Assembly: GCA_029946075.1 (NCBI GenBank)
Contig: JAQSDT010000204.1
Span: 1 to 5,588, forward strand
Length of the DNA: 5,588 nucleotides
DNA from: a bacterium
Lineage (GTDB): Bacteria; Pseudomonadota; Alphaproteobacteria; Rhizobiales; Xanthobacteraceae
Direction of reading: 5' to 3'
The notes below the pieces were generated by a model. That model saw only the letters and a list, made by a program, of their open reading frames with translations, did not search any database and was not told where the DNA came from. How positions within the stretch are numbered: position 1 is the stretch's first letter; the number at the start of each line of letters is the position of its first letter. This document shows, one piece after another, positions 1 to 4,731 of this stretch. Made by a program: the position numbers and the translations under genes.

Positions 1-897
1 ATTTGCCTGCAACTCGGCCATGCCGGCCGCAAGGGCGCGACCAAATTGATGTGGGAAGGCATGGACCGGCCGCTGGAGCAGGGCGGCTGGGACACGATCT
101 CGGCGTCGCCGCTGCCGTACTTCCCGGACAGCCAGGTGCCTCGCGAGATGGACCGCGCCGCGATGGACCGCGTGAAGGCGGAATTCGTCGCTGCCGCGCG
201 GCGCGGCGATACCTGCGGTTTCGACATGCTGGAGCTGCATTGCGCCCACGGCTATCTGCTGGCGAGCTTCATCTCGCCGCTGACCAACACGCGCACGGAT
301 GAGTATGGCGGCTCGCTCGCCAACCGACTGCGCTATCCCCTCGAGGTGTTCGCGGCGATGCGTTCGGCGTGGCCGGCGCCCAAGCCGATGTCGGTGCGCA
401 TCTCCGCCACCGACTGGGCCGCCGGCGGCATCACCGGCGACGATGCGGTGGCGATTGCCCGTGCCTTCGCTGAGGCCGGCGTCGATCTCGTCGATGTCTC
501 CACAGGCCAGACCGTGCGCGACGCGCAACCGGTCTATGGCCGGATGTTCCAGACCCCGTTCTCCGAACAGGTCCGCAACGAGGCCCGTGTCGCGACCATG
601 TGCGTCGGCAACATCACAACGGCGGATCAGATCAACACCATCCTCGCCGCCGGGCGTGCCGACCTGGTCGCGCTCGGCCGGCCGCATCTGGTCGATCCGG
701 CCTTCACGATGCGGGCGGCGGCCTGGTACGGGGCGTCCGATATTGCCTGCCCGCCGCAATATCTGCCCGGCAAGGAGCAGATTTTCCGCAACAGCGTGCG
801 CGAAAAGCAGGATTTCGAGGATCTGAAAATTAAGGGTAAGCCGAAAACCCGCGCCGAGCTGAAAGCCGAGGCCACAAAGCCGCTTGCGGCCGAATAG
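1..897 (+). CDS. Bifunctional salicylyl-CoA 5-hydroxylase / 2-aminobenzoyl-CoA monooxygenase-reductase-like protein, C-terminal part (5'-truncated)
   Basis: The frame is open from the first base and ends at TAG 895-897, so 298 residues of a longer protein are visible; the start is outside the window. What is visible is an Old Yellow Enzyme-type FMN barrel. Using the first visible codon as residue 1, there is an HAGRKG segment (7-12), a paired-histidine HCAHGYLL motif (80-87), DEYGGS (100-105) and a flavin-phosphate segment LGRPHLVDP (225-233). The tail is rich in Lys and Ala. Sequence style matches, from memory, the C-terminal half of fused proteins of roughly 750-800 residues in which a group A FAD monooxygenase precedes the OYE domain. 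Known relatives hydroxylate and/or reduce CoA thioesters of salicylate or anthranilate in the cytoplasm, in CoA-dependent aerobic aromatic degradation. The N-terminal monooxygenase domain is not seen, so the fusion is inferred; the substrate cannot be decided here. A stand-alone OYE reductase is the main alternative. Confidence 0.85.
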   Translation: MCLQLGHAGRKGATKLMWEGMDRPLEQGGWDTISASPLPYFPDSQVPREMDRAAMDRVKAEFVAAARRGDTCGFDMLELHCAHGYLLASFISPLTNTRTDEYGGSLANRLRYPLEVFAAMRSAWPAPKPMSVRISATDWAAGGITGDDAVAIARAFAEAGVDLVDVSTGQTVRDAQPVYGRMFQTPFSEQVRNEARVATMCVGNITTADQINTILAAGRADLVALGRPHLVDPAFTMRAAAWYGASDIACPPQYLPGKEQIFRNSVREKQDFEDLKIKGKPKTRAELKAEATKPLAAE

Positions 898-920
898 GCC
901 GGATGGCAGGTTCCACTGCT

Positions 921-1050
921 CCCTCGCCCCGCGCTTGCGGGGAGAGGGTAGGGGTGAGGGGTTCTCTCCGCGAGCGAAATCGCGGTGGGTGCGGTACCCC
1001 CTCACCCGGATCGCAAGGGCGATCCGACCTCGCCCCGCAAGCGGGGCGAA
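921..1050. repeat. Large nested palindromic intergenic repeat (REP/dispersed-repeat type)
   Basis: The two ends are inverted copies of each other: 924-947 against 1029-1050 pair almost completely, apart from a 2-base insertion and a mismatch on the left. Inside them GGGTGAGGGG (952-961) pairs with CCCCTCACCC (998-1007). Each segment also folds locally: 921-948 (CCCC..GGGG core), CCGCGA/TCGCGG (968-985), GGATCG/CGATCC (1008-1025) and CGCCCCGC/GCGGGGCG (1031-1048). No run of T follows any hairpin, so it is not a classical intrinsic terminator, although it may block 3' decay or attenuate read-through between the two flanking genes. Read on the minus strand it encodes peptide strings such as SPRLRGEVGSPLRSG, which I recall as a recurring artefact in mis-called alphaproteobacterial proteins, a sign that the element is dispersed. 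Copy number was not tested. Confidence 0.8.
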
Positions 1051-1052
1051 GT

Positions 1053-1080
1053 AAGAGTTAAGAGTAAAGAGTTGGAGTAA
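1053..1080 (+). repeat. Tandem heptamer leader containing the ribosome binding site of the FAD monooxygenase gene
   Basis: Three head-to-tail heptamers AAGAGTT, AAGAGTA, AAGAGTT (1053-1073) are followed by a diverged fourth unit GGAGTAA (1074-1080). That last unit supplies the Shine-Dalgarno core GGAG at 1074-1077, eight bases before the ATG at 1086. The stretch is purine-rich, unlike the GC-rich palindrome just upstream. Changes in repeat number would lengthen or shorten the unstructured leader without changing the SD-to-ATG spacing. Confidence 0.65.
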
Positions 1081-1085
1081 CGCGC

Positions 1086-2339
1086 ATGAAGGCGATCATC
1101 GTCGGAGGCGGCATCGGGGGCCTCACCACTGCGCTGATGTTGCGCGCCCGCGGCATCGACTGCGAGGTGTTCGAACAGTCCGACACCATCCGCGAGCTCG
1201 GCGTCGGCATCAACACGCTGCCGCACGCGATCCGCGAACTCGCCGGCCTCGGCCTGCTCGACCGGCTCGATGCCGTCGCGGTGCGTACCGACAAATTGTA
1301 TTACCTGAACCGTCACGGCCAGGAAGTCTGGAGCGAGCCGCGCGGGTTCGATGCCGGCCATGACGTGCCGCAATTCTCGATTCACCGCGGCCGCCTGCAA
1401 AGTGCGATTCATCGCGCCGTCGAGGAACGGCTCGGGCCCGAGGCGATCCATACCGGTTGCCGGCTGGGCGCGTTCGCGCAGCACGAGGGCGGCGTGATCG
1501 CGCACTTCTTCGATCGCACCGGCGCCCACGTCAAAACCGCCCGCGGCGATATCCTGATCGGCGCCGACGGCATCCATTCGCGGGTGCGCGAGATGCTGTT
1601 TCCGGACGAGGGCCCGCCCTGCTGGAACGGCCTGATGCTGTGGCGCGGCGCGCGCGACTGGCCGGTGTTCCTGACCGGCCGCTCGATGATCGTTGCCGGC
1701 GGACTGCATGCCAAGGTGGTGGTCTATCCGATCGCCGAAGGCACGAGTTCTGCGACGCGGCTGACCAACTGGGCGGTGCTGGTGAAGGTCGGCGACGCCA
1801 ACACGCTGCCGTCACGCCGCGAGGACTGGTCGCGGCCGGGCAAGCGCGAAGAGCTGATGCCGCATGTCGAGCGTTTCAAGGTGCCGCATGTCGACGTGCG
1901 CAGCCTGATCTCGGCGACGCCCGAATTCTACGAATATCCCTGCTGCGACCGCGATCCCTTGCCGTACTGGACCTGGGGACGCGTCACGCTGCTCGGCGAC
2001 GCCGCGCATCCGATGTACCCGGTCGGCTCCAACGGCGCCTCGCAGGCGATCCTCGATGCCCGCGCACTGGCCGATGAACTGGCCCGCGCCGAACATCCGC
2101 GCCAGGCGCTGCTGGCCTATGAGCAGAAGCGCCTGCCGATGACGGCGGAGATCGTGCGCTCCAACCGCCGCGGCGGGCCCGAAGGCGTCATCGACGCCGT
2201 CGAGCAGCTCGCGCCGGATGGATTTACCGATATCGAGAAGGTGCTGAGCCACGCCCAGCGCGAGGCGATCGTGCGCGGCTATGCTTCGAAAGCCGGCTTC
2301 GCACCGCCGCCATTGGGCCTGGCCGCGGTGCGCGCCTGA
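1086..2339 (+). CDS. PhzS-like FAD-dependent aromatic monooxygenase (group A flavoprotein)
   Basis: A complete 417-residue cytoplasmic flavoprotein. The N-terminal Rossmann motif is GGGIGG (7-12), ending in the ribose-binding acid E30. The DG motif, DILIGADGIHSRVR, spans 155-168. The GD motif, LLGDAAHP, lies around 302-309. This order is that of class A aromatic hydroxylases, which use FAD and NAD(P)H. Several segments recall Pseudomonas PhzS, which makes pyocyanin by decarboxylative hydroxylation of 5-methylphenazine-1-carboxylate: LGVGIN (38-43), VWSEPRG (81-87), SIHRG (98-102), MIVA (201-204), DRDPLP (288-293) and NGASQAILD (316-324). Length is close to PhzS (about 400). No phenazine genes are near, so the true substrate is probably another (hetero)aromatic acid. 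The ATG at 1086 is supported by GGAG eight bases upstream. The gene follows the fused oxygenase/reductase on the same strand after a 188-base gap holding the palindromic repeat, so co-transcription is possible but not shown. A salicylate- or hydroxynicotinate-type hydroxylase is an alternative. Confidence 0.9.
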   Translation: MKAIIVGGGIGGLTTALMLRARGIDCEVFEQSDTIRELGVGINTLPHAIRELAGLGLLDRLDAVAVRTDKLYYLNRHGQEVWSEPRGFDAGHDVPQFSIHRGRLQSAIHRAVEERLGPEAIHTGCRLGAFAQHEGGVIAHFFDRTGAHVKTARGDILIGADGIHSRVREMLFPDEGPPCWNGLMLWRGARDWPVFLTGRSMIVAGGLHAKVVVYPIAEGTSSATRLTNWAVLVKVGDANTLPSRREDWSRPGKREELMPHVERFKVPHVDVRSLISATPEFYEYPCCDRDPLPYWTWGRVTLLGDAAHPMYPVGSNGASQAILDARALADELARAEHPRQALLAYEQKRLPMTAEIVRSNRRGGPEGVIDAVEQLAPDGFTDIEKVLSHAQREAIVRGYASKAGFAPPPLGLAAVRA

Positions 2340-2340
2340 T

Positions 2341-2796
2341 TCACGCCCCCGGAGGCGGCGGCAGGAAGTGGATGTTGTGCTCGGCCGCGAGCGCGACGAC
2401 GGCGTCCGGGGTCTGCTCCTTCATGTTGTGGATGCCCCAGAACAAATCGTAGAGCCGGCGCGTCGGCGATACCCAGAACAGCGATTTCGCCATCCGGCCC
2501 GACTTGTTGAAGATGCCGTGCGGCTTGCCCATCGGCAGGCGAACGAGATCGCCGGGGGTGGCCTGCGTCTCGGCACCGTCGAGGAAGAAGTCGAGCTTGC
2601 CTTCGAGGATATAGAGATACTCGTCCTGGTCCGGATGGATGTGCGGCGGCACGAATGTCTCCGGCGGAAACGTCGCGTGCCATGAGAAGGAATGCTCGGT
2701 GACGTGCTTCGGCACATAGGTCTGGCCGAGGATGCTCCAGGAAATTCCCTGGATGCCCTCGTTGGCGCGGGTGATGCCGGCGATTTCGGTCTTCAT
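2341..2796 (-). CDS. Single-domain cupin protein, possible metal-dependent dioxygenase
   Basis: A 151-residue protein with one small beta-barrel (RmlC-like cupin) domain. Motif 1 is complete: H52-I-H54, then E59, closing at G66. Motif 2 is complete too: G82, P88, G90, H93 and N97. The three His and one Glu can bind a catalytic metal, so the protein is not obviously a dead cupin. Single-domain cupins include dioxygenases, isomerases and ligand-binding proteins, and sequence alone does not choose between them. An upstream in-frame ATG would add 27 residues but would overlap the end of the upstream gene. I chose the ATG at 2794-2796 because AAGGA (2806-2810, minus strand) lies nine bases before it and the MKTE start leads straight into the domain. 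It follows the binding-protein gene by 40 bases with no visible terminator, so the two are likely one operon. Its stop is one base from that of the convergent flavoprotein gene. Confidence 0.88.
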   Translation of the reverse strand: MKTEIAGITRANEGIQGISWSILGQTYVPKHVTEHSFSWHATFPPETFVPPHIHPDQDEYLYILEGKLDFFLDGAETQATPGDLVRLPMGKPHGIFNKSGRMAKSLFWVSPTRRLYDLFWGIHNMKEQTPDAVVALAAEHNIHFLPPPPGA

Positions 2797-2805
2797 TGTT
2801 GCGTT

Positions 2806-2823
2806 TCCTTGTTTGCTTGTTTG
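2806..2823 (-). promoter_or_regulatory. Shine-Dalgarno and perfect tandem octamer in the cupin leader
   Basis: On the minus strand two perfect copies of CAAACAAG lie head to tail (2823-2816 and 2815-2808). The end of the second copy runs into AAGGA (2810-2806), the presumed ribosome binding site of the cupin. The A/C-rich leader should be poorly structured, which would favour initiation or binding of an RNA chaperone or small RNA; that role is a guess. Confidence 0.55.
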
Positions 2824-2836
2824 GCCGTGCAATCCG

Positions 2837-4009
2837 CTATTTTGCCGCGCAATCCCTGGCGTAGCGGTCACCCGCATTCGAGAACACCTTCTCGACGATC
2901 TCGGTCTGGAATTTGCCGTCGGGGCGCTTGGCGACCTTGGTCAGGTAGAAATCCTGGATCGGGTAGCCGTTGTTGTTGAACTTGAAGCTGCCGCGCAGCG
3001 AGGTGAAGTCGGCCTTCCTCAGCGCCGCCGACACCGCGTCCTTGTTGCTGAGGTCGCCCTTCACCGCCTTGACGGCGCTGTCGATCAACAGAGCCGTATC
3101 GTAGCCCTGCATCGCGTAGGTGCCGGGCACGCTGTTGTAGGCGGCTTCATAGGCGGCGACGAACTTCTTGCTCTGCGGATTGTCCATGTTGGGCGCCCAG
3201 TTGGCGCCGCCGAACATGCCGACCGCGGCGTCCTGCTGCGCCGGCAGCGTCGATTCGTCGACGGTGAAGGCCGACAGCACCGGGATCTTGTCGGCAAGCC
3301 CGGCCTGCTTGTACTGCTTGACGAGGCCGACGCCCATGCCGCCCGGCATGAAGGTGAACAGCGCATCGACCTTGGACGACGAGATCTTGGTCAGCTCGAC
3401 CTGGAAGTCGAGCGTGCCGAGCGGGGTGTAGCTCTCCTCGGCGATCTCGCCCTTGTAGTCGAGCTTGAATCCCGCGACCGAATCCTTGCCGGCCTGATAG
3501 TTCGGCACCAGCACGTAAAGGCGCTTGTAGCCGCGGTCCTGCGCGACCTTGCCGAGAACCTGGTGCACCTGGTCGTTCTGGTAGGAGGTCACGTAGAAAT
3601 AGGGGCTGCACTCCTTGCCGGCATAGCTCGACGGTCCGGCATTCGGGCTGATCAGGAACGTCTTGCTTTCGGTGACCGGCCGGTGAACGGCCTGCAGGAT
3701 GTTGGAGAAGATCGGGCCGACGACGAAGTCGACCTTCTCGCGTTCGAGCAGGCCTTTGGCCTTGGTCACGGCGCCGTCGGGCTTGAGTTCGTCGTCGACG
3801 ACGATGACCTCGACGTCCTTGCCGCCCATCTTGCCGCCGAGATCCTTGATGCCGAGTTGCAGCCCGTCGCGGGATTGCTGACCGAGCACGGCGGCGGGAC
3901 CGGATAACGTCGTGATGACGCCGATCTTGATTTTCTCCTGCGCGGCGGCAGGCACTGCGGCAACGCCCAGCAGGGCCACAAGTCCGGTCAGCTTCAACGA
4001 CTGCTTCAT
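2837..4009 (-). CDS. ABC-transporter periplasmic solute-binding protein, LivJ/Hmg (Peripla_BP_6) type
   Basis: A 390-residue precursor. Residues 1-23 form a Sec signal peptide: K2 and K6, a hydrophobic core, then an AAA cleavage site before QEK, giving a mature protein of about 367 residues. The mature start, IKIGVITTLSGPAAVLG, is typical of type I binding proteins of branched-chain amino acid/aromatic uptake systems, and VDFVVGPIFSN (93-103) and SPNAGPSS (121-128) follow the same pattern. C134 and C387 are the only cysteines I noted and could form a disulfide. Members of this family in Rhodopseudomonas and Bradyrhizobium often bind aromatic acids, so an aromatic ligand is inferred from context. 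I chose the ATG at 4007-4009, not one 17 codons upstream, because GGAGG (4017-4021, minus strand) lies seven bases before it and the signal peptide then starts correctly. No permease or ATPase gene is in the window, so it must rely on partners elsewhere. It is divergent from the MarR gene. Confidence 0.93.
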   Translation of the reverse strand: MKQSLKLTGLVALLGVAAVPAAAQEKIKIGVITTLSGPAAVLGQQSRDGLQLGIKDLGGKMGGKDVEVIVVDDELKPDGAVTKAKGLLEREKVDFVVGPIFSNILQAVHRPVTESKTFLISPNAGPSSYAGKECSPYFYVTSYQNDQVHQVLGKVAQDRGYKRLYVLVPNYQAGKDSVAGFKLDYKGEIAEESYTPLGTLDFQVELTKISSSKVDALFTFMPGGMGVGLVKQYKQAGLADKIPVLSAFTVDESTLPAQQDAAVGMFGGANWAPNMDNPQSKKFVAAYEAAYNSVPGTYAMQGYDTALLIDSAVKAVKGDLSNKDAVSAALRKADFTSLRGSFKFNNNGYPIQDFYLTKVAKRPDGKFQTEIVEKVFSNAGDRYARDCAAK

Positions 4010-4056
4010 GTTAACTCCTCCGTTCGGCGGCTCGCGCAGCCGAAACCCACGCCACA

Positions 4057-4069
4057 CCAATTGCTCGAA
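4057..4069 (+). repeat. Candidate operator half, left copy of CCAATTGCTYGAA
   Basis: CCAATTGCTCGAA matches the right copy at 4132-4144 in 12 of 13 bases, with starts 75 bases apart (about seven DNA turns). This copy also carries a small dyad, TGCT-CGAA-AGCA (4062-4073). It would lie at the transcription start of the leftward promoter proposed at 4075-4102. Binding by the adjacent MarR protein is inferred. Confidence 0.5.
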
Positions 4070-4074
4070 AGCAG

Positions 4075-4102
4075 CTTATTCTGATGACGACGTCACCTGC
4101 AA
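4075..4102 (-). promoter_or_regulatory. Possible sigma-70-type promoter for the binding-protein/cupin operon
   Basis: Read on the minus strand, TTGCAG (4102-4097) and AATAAG (4080-4075) are separated by 16 bases. The -35 is a fair match to consensus and the -10 is weak. The perfect TGACG-A-CGTCA palindrome lies wholly in the spacer, a typical repressor position. This is a motif-level guess only. Confidence 0.35.
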
Positions 4103-4105
4103 GCT

Positions 4106-4130
4106 GCACGGCCCGCCATGCAAGCCGTGC
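4106..4130. promoter_or_regulatory. Inverted repeat GCACGGC-N11-GCCGTGC, candidate dimer binding site
   Basis: Two perfect 7-base arms (4106-4112 and 4124-4130) are separated by 11 bases, putting their centres 18 bases apart, a geometry suited to a dimeric winged-helix protein. It sits midway between the two proposed promoters. It could also form a hairpin if transcribed. Confidence 0.45.
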
Positions 4131-4131
4131 G

Positions 4132-4144
4132 CCAATTGCTTGAA
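4132..4144 (+). repeat. Candidate operator half, right copy of CCAATTGCTYGAA
   Basis: CCAATTGCTTGAA repeats the 4057-4069 sequence with one change. It covers the -35 hexamer of the proposed rightward MarR promoter, so a protein bound here would block autogenous transcription. The core CAATTG is itself a palindrome. Confidence 0.5.
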
Positions 4145-4165
4145 CCCTAAAGAATTCTGGACAAT
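4136..4165 (+). promoter_or_regulatory. Possible promoter for the MarR/hydrolase operon
   Basis: TTGCTT (4136-4141) and GACAAT (4160-4165) are separated by 18 bases, which fits a weak sigma-70-type promoter about 55 bases before the MarR ATG. The -35 overlaps the right CCAATTGCTYGAA box. No experimental support is available. Confidence 0.3.
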
Positions 4166-4219
4166 CATCCCGCGCTGCGGTCTGTTCATCCATCCCGACC
4201 GCGCAGGCAAGATCACACC

Positions 4220-4714
4220 ATGACTCTCGATTCAGAGACCAAGGCCGTCGAGCTCCCGGAGGACCATGGCGATGAAATCCGGCTGTGGCTGCGGCTCTTG
4301 ACCTGCACCACCCTGATCGAGGGCGAGGTGCGCAGCCGCCTGCGCGAGCGCTTCGATGTGACGCTGCCGCGGTTCGACCTGATGGCCCAGCTCGACAAGG
4401 TGCCGGAAGGCATGACGTTGTCGGACGTGTCGAAACGGATGATGGTCTCGAACGGCAACGTCACGGGGCTGGTCGAGCGCCTCGTCGAGTCCGGCCATCT
4501 CGATCGCCGCACGTCCGACGTCGACCGCCGCGTGCAGGTGATCCGCCTGACCAAGGCCGGCCGTGCCGAATTCCGCAAGATGGCGGCCGAGCATGAGCTG
4601 TGGATCGCGGACATATTCAATGATTTGACGCCAAAGGACGTGCGCGAATTGATGCGCCTGCTGGCGAAGACCAAGGGCTCGGCGCAGAAATCCGCCAAGG
4701 CGCGGACCGCGTAG
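4220..4714 (+). CDS. MarR-family transcriptional regulator
   Basis: A 164-residue cytoplasmic DNA-binding protein of typical MarR length. Helical dimerisation segments flank a winged helix-turn-helix. The helix-turn-helix spans about residues 66-91 (TLSDVSKRMMVS, then NVTGLVERLVESG). The wing follows, with DVDRRVQVIRLTKAG at 100-114 containing the family D-x-D/R-R pattern and the conserved LT-x-x-G end. MarR proteins usually repress divergent or downstream genes and release DNA on binding an aromatic acid or its CoA thioester. The setting fits this: it is divergent from the binding-protein/cupin operon and is followed by a hydrolase gene on the same strand. The ATG at 4220 lacks a strong ribosome binding site (only AGG at 4205-4207), suggesting weak translation as is common for repressors. 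The ligand is unknown; family members controlling benzoate, coumarate or auxin catabolism are possible relatives. Confidence 0.93.
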   Translation: MTLDSETKAVELPEDHGDEIRLWLRLLTCTTLIEGEVRSRLRERFDVTLPRFDLMAQLDKVPEGMTLSDVSKRMMVSNGNVTGLVERLVESGHLDRRTSDVDRRVQVIRLTKAGRAEFRKMAAEHELWIADIFNDLTPKDVRELMRLLAKTKGSAQKSAKARTA

Positions 4715-4721
4715 CCCCGAT

Positions 4722-4726
4722 GGAGG
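4722..4726 (+). promoter_or_regulatory. Ribosome binding site that favours a TTG start for the hydrolase
   Basis: GGAGG lies five bases before the in-frame TTG at 4732 and overlaps the upstream ATG at 4720, which has no ribosome binding site of its own (preceding bases are GTAGCCCCG). A strong SD core inside the longer reading frame points to TTG as the real initiator. Confidence 0.65.
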
Positions 4727-4731
4727 TTCAG

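Larger units (their letters stand above)
4010..4219. promoter_or_regulatory. Divergent control region between the binding-protein gene and the MarR gene
   Basis: These 210 bases contain no credible gene and must carry the promoters of both divergent units. They are less GC-rich than the coding DNA and hold an unusual density of short repeats. A 13-base direct repeat is at 4057-4069 and 4132-4144. A palindrome TGACG-A-CGTCA is at 4085-4095. A 7-base inverted repeat with an 11-base spacer spans 4106-4130. TGCAAGC occurs at 4098-4104 and 4119-4125, 21 bases apart. This is the expected place for MarR operators controlling both directions. Confidence 0.7.

Noticed and set aside
921..1048. Hairpins as an intrinsic terminator of the gene ending at 897
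   Set aside because: No T-rich tract follows the stems on the plus strand; a Rho-dependent or mRNA-stabilising role is possible, but a classical terminator is not supported.
921..1050. Repeats considered as a CRISPR array or insertion-sequence end
   Set aside because: There are no evenly spaced identical repeats with spacers, no transposase gene and no visible target-site duplication; the structure is a single nested palindrome.
1002..1709. 235-codon minus-strand frame ending in SPRLRGEVGSPLRSG
   Set aside because: Most of it is antisense to the FAD monooxygenase, and the end is a translation of the intergenic palindrome; it is useful only as a sign that the repeat is dispersed.
2797..2877. 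27-residue N-terminal extension of the cupin from an upstream ATG
   Set aside because: It would overlap the end of the binding-protein gene and is not cupin-like; the internal ATG at 2796 has a well-placed AAGGA.
2732..3907. 391-codon plus-strand frame opposite the solute-binding protein
   Set aside because: The minus strand encodes an intact signal peptide and binding-protein fold. The plus translation is a low-complexity Val/Leu/Asp/Arg mix typical of antisense shadows in high-GC DNA.
4010..4060. 17-residue N-terminal extension of the solute-binding protein
   Set aside because: It would bury the signal peptide behind a charged segment, and the strong GGAGG lies inside it, properly spaced for the shorter start.
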